Source of the DNA: Acorus gramineus
Lineage: Eukaryota; Streptophyta; Magnoliopsida; Acorales; Acoraceae
NCBI GenBank assembly: GCA_030737835.1
Contig: CM060849.1
Coordinates: 10,861,768 to 10,925,767 of the forward strand
DNA length: 64,000 bases
Direction: 5' to 3'
Made by a program: the position numbers and the translations under genes
Part shown: positions 56,608-64,000 of the stretch, piece by piece
Layout: every line of letters starts with the position of its first letter
How positions within the stretch are numbered: position 1 is the stretch's first letter
The notes under the pieces: model-generated
Seen by the model: only the letters and a program-made list of their open reading frames with translations
The model's database searches: none
Told to the model about the DNA's origin: nothing

Positions 56608-57836
56608 TCATGAGGCTCTCTGTTGAGGGGAGGTTTGAAGCCACTGGATGAAGGCTTGGAGTGTAGTTGTGTCTGCTCTGTAGTGTTGTTGTGTGAACTC
56701 CAACAATTCCCACCATGTGAAGTCCGGGTACTTCCTTGGTCCACCACCACCACCACCTCTGCTCAGTAGATTATCCGGCGGCCTCACCACCTCGTCATCT
56801 CTCGGGCACAGGAAGAAGGCAAGCGACCGCCTCTCGCACCATCTGTTCACCACCGCCCTATGAAGGCAACTCTTGTACCTCCCATCGCTCAATGCCTGCA
56901 AAACATCATAAACACACACTTCTTTTGACTTTTGAGTACATCTACTATATTCGTATGCTTTTGCAGTCATTCTTGCAAATATACATGACATCACCTGCTC
57001 TTAAAAATGCATGCACTCAATTCGTTGGATTATATATTATAATTCTTTACAAAAAAAAAAAAAAAAATTTATTAGTCAAATATATATATTTTAAATTTAA
57101 AAAAAATTCAAAACATATGGTATCAATAAAATTGACTACGGAAATGTTTAATTATAACATTTTCTCTTTTTGTTAGTTGTAAATGCGTGGGGCCATCAGT
57201 TCGGTCAATCTCCAAGAAGAGCACGAGAGATTGTGACGGATATTATCTCAAGTTAATCTATCATTAGAAACTGACTGAATGTGATGGAATTTAGTCCCGA
57301 ATGAGTAGTACAAACGACGCGTACCATGAATGTATCACCAATGTTGATGACGAGTGCGTCGCGCCTTGGGCGAATGGATCGCCACTCATTGTCAGCGAAG
57401 ATCTCGAGCCCTCCCACTTGGTCTTGGTAGAGTACGGTAAGCACCGCAGGATCACAGTGTGGGCCAGTGCCCAACGTGAGTTCAGGCTCCTGGCAAGGCG
57501 GATAGTGGTTCAGTCTCATGATGGATTTCCCCTCCTCAAAGTATCTCTTGAACCACGTCTTCTCCACGCCCAGGCTTGTCGCTAGCACCTCCATCACCGC
57601 CGTCGACACGTTCCGCATTGCATCACAATATCTTCGGTACACCGACCTTTTGCAATCCAAAAACCAATGAGTAAATCTGAATTCCATAACTTTCACCTTC
57701 ACAATTTGAGTGGTTGCGGTCATAATCAGAAAGTCCGTGTGTCATAAATATTTGATAAGGAGTAAACCATATACAAGATGAAAATCTTGTGCAATCTTTT
57801 TTCTAATCCCAAAAACAGCCTACTCATCTAATAATG

Positions 57837-57868
<32 letters not shown>

Positions 57869-59467
57869 ATAATGAAACATATACTCAAATAAATTGAATA
57901 GACTCATGTAAAGAAAATGTAAGAAATTTCTAATTATGTATATATCTATTTTTTGTTTAGAGAATTATGGACATCTTTATTTCAATTCATAATCTAAATG
58001 AGCTATATATCTATTAACAATAGTGCAAGTATTTAATAAGGCATATAGGATAAAAAACAGGACTAAAAAAAAGACCGTGTAACAACACTTTTAAACTTTT
58101 TTTAAAGAGATTTTTAGTTTTAAGTCCCTGTAAACATGCATATTTAGGGATAGGTCCCTCACTTCTTGATATTTCTTTTTTAGTCCCCATATTCAACCGC
58201 CTATTTGGTTTTTAGTCCCTCCGTCAAACGTCCGTCCATACACCGTTAATTTGTAAAATGTGATTTTATTTTTTAGTCCCTATAAACTATGTTATTTATT
58301 TTTAAGTCCCTGTAAACTATGTTATTTAGTGATTGATCCCTGTAAAATATAAAGAATGGAGGGACTAATCACTAAATAACATAGTTTACAGGGACTTAAA
58401 AATAAATCATATTTCACAAATTAACGGTGTATGGACGGACGTTTGACGGATGGACTAAAAACCAAATAGGCGGTTGAATATGGGGACTAAAAAAGAAATA
58501 TCAAGAAGTGAGGGACCGATCCCTAAATATGCATGTTTACAGGGACTTAAAAATAAAAATCCCTTTTTAAAAATGTATTTGGATCAAATTATTATGAAAT
58601 ATACATGTACAAACTTCTATATATTATGTGTAAAGACATATAAATAATTAAGATTAACATTTTCCTACAAGATATATATCTCTTGGCGAGTGAGTAATGA
58701 TATATATATATATTAATTCGTACTGAAAATGGAGCTTGGAAAAAAATCGTGTATAACAACTCTATTAAACTATCTTTTAAATGCATCTCAAATACATGCA
58801 TTTAAAAAATACTATATTTGTGTAAATTATAAAAAATGTGATAGATAATCGATGAACAAAAGTATGTTCAATATCAATGAGACAATGAATATCGGAGGTC
58901 TCCGGTCTGAAAGTTTACAACACTTTGCGACTACCACCAAAACTCCGCTTACCCCATCTGTGAGAAATCCTCGCCAAGGATCGAAGCGAAGTACTCCACC
59001 ACGGCTTCTCCAACCCCGTCGTTCCCGTACCCGAAGGAGAGCGTCTCCTTCCAAGGCAATCTGGAGGCGAACCTGTGGGCGTGCGCGCACGCGTAGCCCG
59101 ACACGCTCCCCCTTTCGGGCGTCCTCCGCGCCTCCAGCTTGCGCGCGAGCGGGAGTCTGAAGAAGGCGTCCGCGCATTCGAGCGCGTCCGCGATCAGCGC
59201 GGGCTCGGCCCCGTGATTGACCACCTGGAAGAATCCGTGGCTCTCGCACGCGGTCCTCACGAGCTCCGTTGAGCTTTGTTTGTTGTCGTCCCTGCCGCTC
59301 ATGTCGAGCACCGGCTCGTTCAGGTCTTCGAGTGCGTGACGTCGATCGGTCAGAGGCCATATGAATTGTGTGGGTATCTTTGAATGTTGTCTGTGCATCG
59401 ACGAGAGGTCGAGGGCGGTGATGCCATTGTTGGGGTTGTTGTCTCTGCTTTTGTTGCTTGAGTCCAT
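56608..59467 (-). CDS. GA20ox: Gibberellin 20-oxidase, complete, three exons
   Basis: 2-oxoglutarate/Fe(II) dioxygenase that converts GA12/GA53 to C19 precursors, the regulated step of gibberellin synthesis. Exons (minus): 58953-59467, 57325-57646, 56608-56895; 374 residues with consistent phases, and intron positions as usual for the family. Key marks: LNEPVLDMSG near the N-terminus, HGFFQVVNHG, the GA20ox signature LPWKETLSF, MRLNHYPPCQEPELTLGTGP then HCD (first Fe ligands), SCLHRAVVN (third ligand), ERRSLAFFLCP (Arg for 2-oxoglutarate) and YPDFTWWELLEFTQQHYRAD. The usual NYYPPC is NHYPPC here. Exon 1 is GC-rich, while the introns are AT-rich and intron 1 holds a long hairpin element. All catalytic residues are present, so it should be functional. 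Confidence 0.94.
58101..58572. mobile_element. Long foldback (hairpin) MITE in GA20ox intron 1
   Basis: Two arms of about 230 bp are nearly perfect reverse complements. The left arm has TTTTAAGTCCCTGTAAACAT, GCATATTTAGGGATAGGTCC, CATATTCAACCGCCTATTTG and GTCCGTCCATACACCGTTAA; each recurs inverted in the right arm. The centre is near 58340. AGTCCC/GGGACT motifs recur through both arms. A related copy lies at 62432-62712. Confidence 0.9.
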
Positions 59468-62431
59468 CTTTGTTTGAAATAAAACACTCTTATGTGGAGT
59501 GTTATGGAGGGAGTTGAATATGTAATGGTGATGGTGTGTTATGTATTTGCATACATTAAAATTGAGTGGTAATATAAAACATGAAATGTTGTTTTGTTGT
59601 AGTTTGAAGGGTTTTTTTGTCAGCGTCAATTTCAGTCCCCACGTATTTTGAATTTTTTTTAAATAAGTATGTCTTATCTAATGTAGTATGTATTTTTTAT
59701 AAACAATGAAGTATGTACAATGAATTGTATAGATCCATTTACAGAAATTATAAAAAAAATTTAATAAGATATATACCTGGTCAATGTGAGTGTATGACGC
59801 TCTTGAGATTATGAGATTAAAATTTAAGCTAAAAAGGGACAAAATTGGAGAGCAATGAAAAGGAAATTTGTGCGCATGCCCTCCAAAAGCCTCCCATTTG
59901 CACTTGGTTCAAGCAACCTTTGATCTTCTCTACTTCACTTGGTTCAAACTACTAGATTTTGAGGTTATCGAACCAGGATCATCTTCATCAATTGACCCCT
60001 TAATCTGTTGAACAAGCTAGTCCGGTCTCGTTCATGGAAATTGTTAATAAATTCATAATTTACAAATGAGTTATGACATGTGACTCAATTCTTGACTAAT
60101 TTTTTTAATTAAATCATTTTAAATAAATAATAAGATAACATGTTATCATAGCATTTTGAGTGGGTATTGTAAAAGTTAATTATCATTTTTTACTGATTCT
60201 AGTCAAATTCTTAATTATTTTTTTTGGTTACTAAATATTGTCAACATGCTCTTATCACTTCACAGCAAGAGGCAGATTAGTGATGGTTTTTTAATAGTTG
60301 TCAAATAGTATTTGCATTCTTCCCTGTGATGATTTGACATATTTATAGCAATGATTACTTGTATTATATGTCGATTGTTATAAACATTGATATAAAACAT
60401 AAGTAACTAAAAAACACATATCATCAATGAACATGTCTTGTTCGTGTCTGACATATATTTCAGATGAAAAACATCATGATATTCATTGGACATTTGTCCC
60501 ATACTTGTCTCAGGTGCCTAAAATTTAACAATAATTTTAATTCACATTGGACACAAAGTTGGTATAAAATGAACATATGACATTTAATGCATTGCCATAT
60601 ATATTATATATATGTTTTCTTAATAACTATTATAAAGTTAGGTTTATGTGAAATTAAATGATGTTATAATCCTTATGGAATTGATTGTTGACTTGCCATT
60701 GTATTTATATCAACTTTTTATAGTTCGTGAATGTGCAATATTTTCTAAAAACAAACTCCCCCCCCCCCCCCCCCCCCCCCCCAGAAAACCAACCCCCTCC
60801 CCCTCCCTACCCCCCCCCCCGGTTTGGAATGGGGATAGACTTTATTCTTGGGTATACATTTATTCAAGCATAAGTAAATATAAATAATGATAAAATAATT
60901 TTGTGTTTGATTGTGTTTAGAATTATTCTCGTTAGTAAATGTAAAAATAAATGTTTGGTTGTTTGAGTAAAATGTGAATAAAGTATGGATAAGGATTTAT
61001 AAAAGGTGAAAAAATAATGATAGTTGATTTTACAGATGATTTATAAGAGATGATTTATAAGAGGTGATGATAGTTGATTTGATAGTGGGCTCACATATTC
61101 TTTGAATGGATTAACCTAAGATAACTTTAATTACAGGGATTGATTGGAATCCATATACCACTTTATACCAGTTTATTCTGACATACTTTATTAGGGATTA
61201 TCCGGGATAAACAAACACCCTTTATCCCTTATTCAAAGTTATCCGGAATGACTTATTCCTAAAACAAACGGGCCATGTAATTTTTTTCTTTTTAAACTAT
61301 TCAACCACAATTCCAAAGAAAAGCCATCCACAAAACCAATTTATTTTCTTTCTGAAAAAGTAAATTAAACCATATCTCAAAATAAAGCCAACACCCACCA
61401 GAAAACGACACAAAAAGAATATGGAAAATATCAGGGAAAGTCAAGATTTCCACAATAATTTTAATTTGCGGTCCAACACAATATTTAAAATTTTTTAAAA
61501 ATATATATTCATCTAATACGTACATATTTTCATAAAAAATAAAAAATATAATTTTTTGTAATTTTTTTTAATACAGTACATACTTGTTTGTCTAATTAAA
61601 TATATATTTTAATAATATTTTTTATATATATTCAGTTAAAATTGAAAAAATGATTGTGAGTATACCAGCAATCAAATAATTCAAATCAAATAAACTATAT
61701 ATACATAAAGGACACTCACATGAATGCTAAAGGACGTCCTCTTCTCAACCCTACCACACAAGTCCCCCCAAAATAATGATGGATGTTAATCCTTGGGCGT
61801 TGTTACACTCAGTTTTTTTTACTGTTCAAAATACAATCATATATATCTCGTTAGAAATCTAGTGAAGCATGTATATCGTGATGTATATACCTTGTTAATT
61901 TTTTTCTTACACTTGTTAATAATGGATTCATTTAATTTAAAATGAAGTAATATATACTTTTATTAAAACATATAACTTATTAGATAATGTTTATTATTTA
62001 AAAAAAATAAAAATAGGTGTGGTATGAGCTTTAAATTTTAAAAATAACTAAGTCTAATATTTTCATATTCCTTTTATGAAGGACATCTTCATTAATTAAT
62101 TAAGTGTATGCGTGTCTACCTTCACTCGAACAATTTTGGATTCTTTCCTCCTATCTGTTTCAAATGTAAGTAAAAAGAACATTACGTCAACAAGTGCTTT
62201 AATGAAAAAGTAAAAAATAAAAAATTATTCCAACAAGTGTTTTAATAGAAATTAGAAAAGTAAAAAATAAAGAATCAATGCAAAACTTGGATGAAGGACC
62301 GAGTTTTGGATTCTTCGGCCCTCTATTTTTTTTGTTTCCTTCCTCTACTATACTCCTAAATCACCTTTGTCTTTTCCCTATTCACTCATTGCCCACACAA
62401 ATGCATTATGAATAAGCCTATTAAATTTTAG
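59468..62431. other. GA20ox upstream and intergenic region, no further gene
   Basis: AT-rich. A C-rich microsatellite (C runs at 60758-60820) is followed by a segment to about 61275 whose right end, read inverted, is GGCCCGTTTGTTTTAGGAAT and looks like an element end. A matching left end is not convincing. Confidence 0.45.
60758..60820. repeat. Poly-C tract
   Basis: About 24 consecutive C, then C-rich sequence with A/T breaks and a second run of about 10 C. Confidence 0.9.
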
Positions 62432-62712
62432 GGTTTTTTAATTTTCAGTCTCTATAAACATACTTATCTAAAAATTGATCCTTCAATTCTTCATATTTTA
62501 ATTTTAGTCTCTAGATTTAAATGATATGTTTTTTTTAGTCCCTTATAGGGACTAAAAATAAAATCAAATAATTTAGGGATAGGTCCCTTTCAGGGACTAA
62601 AAAGGAACGTATCCTTTAAATCTGGGGACTAAAATCAAAATATAAAGAATTGAGAGATTGATCACTAAATCTTATGGTTTATAGGGACTTAAAAATAAAA
62701 ATCCCTATATTT
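62432..62712. mobile_element. Second, more diverged foldback MITE of the AGTCCC family
   Basis: The left arm (CAGTCTCTATAAACATACTT, CAATTCTTCATATTTTAATT, TTAGTCTCTAGATTTAAA) pairs with the inverted right arm (AAGTCCCTATAAACCATAAG, CAATTCTTTATATTTTGATT, TTAGTCCCCAGATTTAAA). It is shorter than the copy in GA20ox intron 1, and its arms are less alike. Confidence 0.82.
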
Positions 62713-63482
62713 TATTTTTATGAATCTAAAAAAAAACAGAATCATCTCAACCGTGTTTTTTAATTAAGCATAAAGCTTTTAGTAACACAATTAGGAGGTA
62801 ATTCTACTTTTAATTAAGTAGAAAGCTTAAACGTATTACTAAACTAGTTTTATAAAGCAGAGTTAATTAAAAAGTTACTTACAACTTTTAGTGCAAAAAG
62901 ATTGCTTTTTAAAAAATGTAGAAAATGCATTTTCCAGAAATCAAAGTCTTTTAAACCACTTTATTCAAAATCTTATTTTTCAAACGCATTTTCAAACGGA
63001 TCCTAAAACAAAATTGATTCTACTTTTAGAAAACAAGCCTATTAAATTTTGTTTTTGAAAAGCAGAATCACTCTAATTGTGTTTTCTAAAGCTCCCTAAG
63101 CCGTATTAGGAATTTTTCAAAACAGCTTTTTCGTAAAATGCTATTCTCTACCAATATTTTATGAAAATTACTCTAAATCAGTTTTTTCACTTTTAACATA
63201 TAACAAAAACATGAACAAGAAAGAAAAGGTTTTTTTAACCGATCATATAAGCAGAAACAGTTTGACAACTAGTGCGAACATTTGGATTTCAATTTGAATG
63301 GATGCATGATATCTGAACTACACGTAGTGATCAGATTTCAATTTGGAGTTAAATCTCATCAAATTAAAATCAAATTGGAACTGAAGAAATATTGAAAGGA
63401 ATTCATGGTTGAAATGTTGCATGAGATTAAGTGTATCTGAGTTAGAATGGAATGCCTTGGTATCCAGATATTGGATATCCAG

Positions 63483-63674
63483 ATTTTTTTTTTTTTTTTT
63501 TTTGAAGAAAAATAGATATTTGCTATCCGATTTCATTTTTGAATTCGAATTACAAGGTCCGAAAGAGGGAGAATAGACATGTAAGTTTAAAAGGAAAAAT
63601 CAAAAACAAAAAGAGTCTCTCGCGCTCCGTAAAAAAAGGTTTCTAACCCAATAGGGATACCAAGACCGCGATCA
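63483..63674 (-). mobile_element. Very short LINE 3' tail
   Basis: A T-run of about 20 (63486-63505) is followed, on the minus strand, by the tail TTGTAATTCGAATTCAAAAA, ATGAAATCGGATAGCAAAT, which it shares with 16590-16872. CCAGATATTGGA occurs on both sides (63464-63475, 63675-63686), close to the junctions. The left flank has a few extra bases (TATCCAG) before the T-run, so the duplication is imperfect. Confidence 0.75.
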
Positions 63675-63686
63675 CCAGATATTGGA

Positions 63687-64000
63687 CCAGTGGAAATGAA
63701 GACAAGATATGTGTCTGGCCGGGTTCATGTCATATTGACATTAAAATTGGATCATGAGTACTTTATTCATAGCATTCATTGAATTAGAGCCACTTATAAG
63801 GGTGTTATATCTGATTTAATTTGCATTTGACAATGCATCACAAATTAGGATACCTTTTGAACACAAGCTGTCAAAGATGTTCCTGTAATTGTCTGATGTG
63901 TGACACAGGCCAATCCCTCTTTTTGATTAACTAGTTGTAGCGTATGTGCAAATGCACATGAATAAAGTGTAAGAATTTTTTTTATTAATTTTTTTCATTC
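63687..64000. other. Right edge, nothing recognised
   Basis: AT-rich sequence with no frame or repeat ends. Confidence 0.4.

Noticed and set aside
60720-61275. Complete TIR element after the poly-C tract
   Set aside because: The right side resembles an element end but no matching inverted left end could be shown.
1-64000. tRNA, rRNA, snoRNA, microRNA precursor or CRISPR array
   Set aside because: No cloverleaf with conserved box sequences, no rRNA-like blocks and no regular spacer repeats were seen; the hairpins present are explained by transposon ends.

Overview
This is a stretch of a flowering-plant nuclear genome: AT-rich, with long GT-AG introns, plant-only gene families and many transposable-element remnants. 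Genes of two compositions sit side by side. RABC1, the PP2C and the kinase are AT-rich and split into many exons. The U-box gene, the PPR gene and GA20ox exon 1 are very GC-rich. That mix recalls a monocot, but I cannot name the species.

Six protein-coding genes can be rebuilt exon by exon. (1) RABC1-type Rab GTPase, minus strand, positions 466-3766, its 3' exons lying beyond the left edge. (2) Complete eight-exon PP2C phosphatase, plus strand, 9114-14588. (3) Intronless U-box/ARM E3 ligase, minus strand, 18149-19285. (4) Twelve-exon kinase with an N-terminal universal-stress-protein-like domain, minus strand, 34147-50285. (5) Intronless E-class PPR protein resembling mitochondrial editing factor SLO2, minus strand, 54226-56346. 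(6) Three-exon gibberellin 20-oxidase, minus strand, 56608-59467. They look like an ordinary gene neighbourhood, not a functional cluster, although Rab trafficking, phosphatase, kinase, ubiquitin and gibberellin functions are all represented.

The rest is mostly mobile DNA. The most striking piece is a 5.5-kb Mutator-like element (24344-29845). It carries a broken MuDR-type transposase followed by a broken plant mobile domain (PMD) gene. At its ends are twelve copies of a roughly 24-bp imperfect palindrome. Other elements include a family of about 0.75-0.9 kb inverted-repeat elements with 9-bp target duplications, a GC-rich foldback flanked by TA repeats, long hairpins (one inside GA20ox intron 1), a 1.66-kb TIR element holding nested tandem repeats, and a TIR-bounded segment carrying a glyoxal-oxidase pseudogene. 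There are also five 5'-truncated LINE tails, a solo LTR with perfect target duplications, a small LTR retroelement, copia relics and Tourist/hAT-like MITEs. The kinase introns alone hold at least four of these insertions.

No tRNA, rRNA, microRNA precursor or CRISPR array was recognised. Exon boundaries come from reading frame, GT-AG signals and family conservation; no transcript evidence was available.
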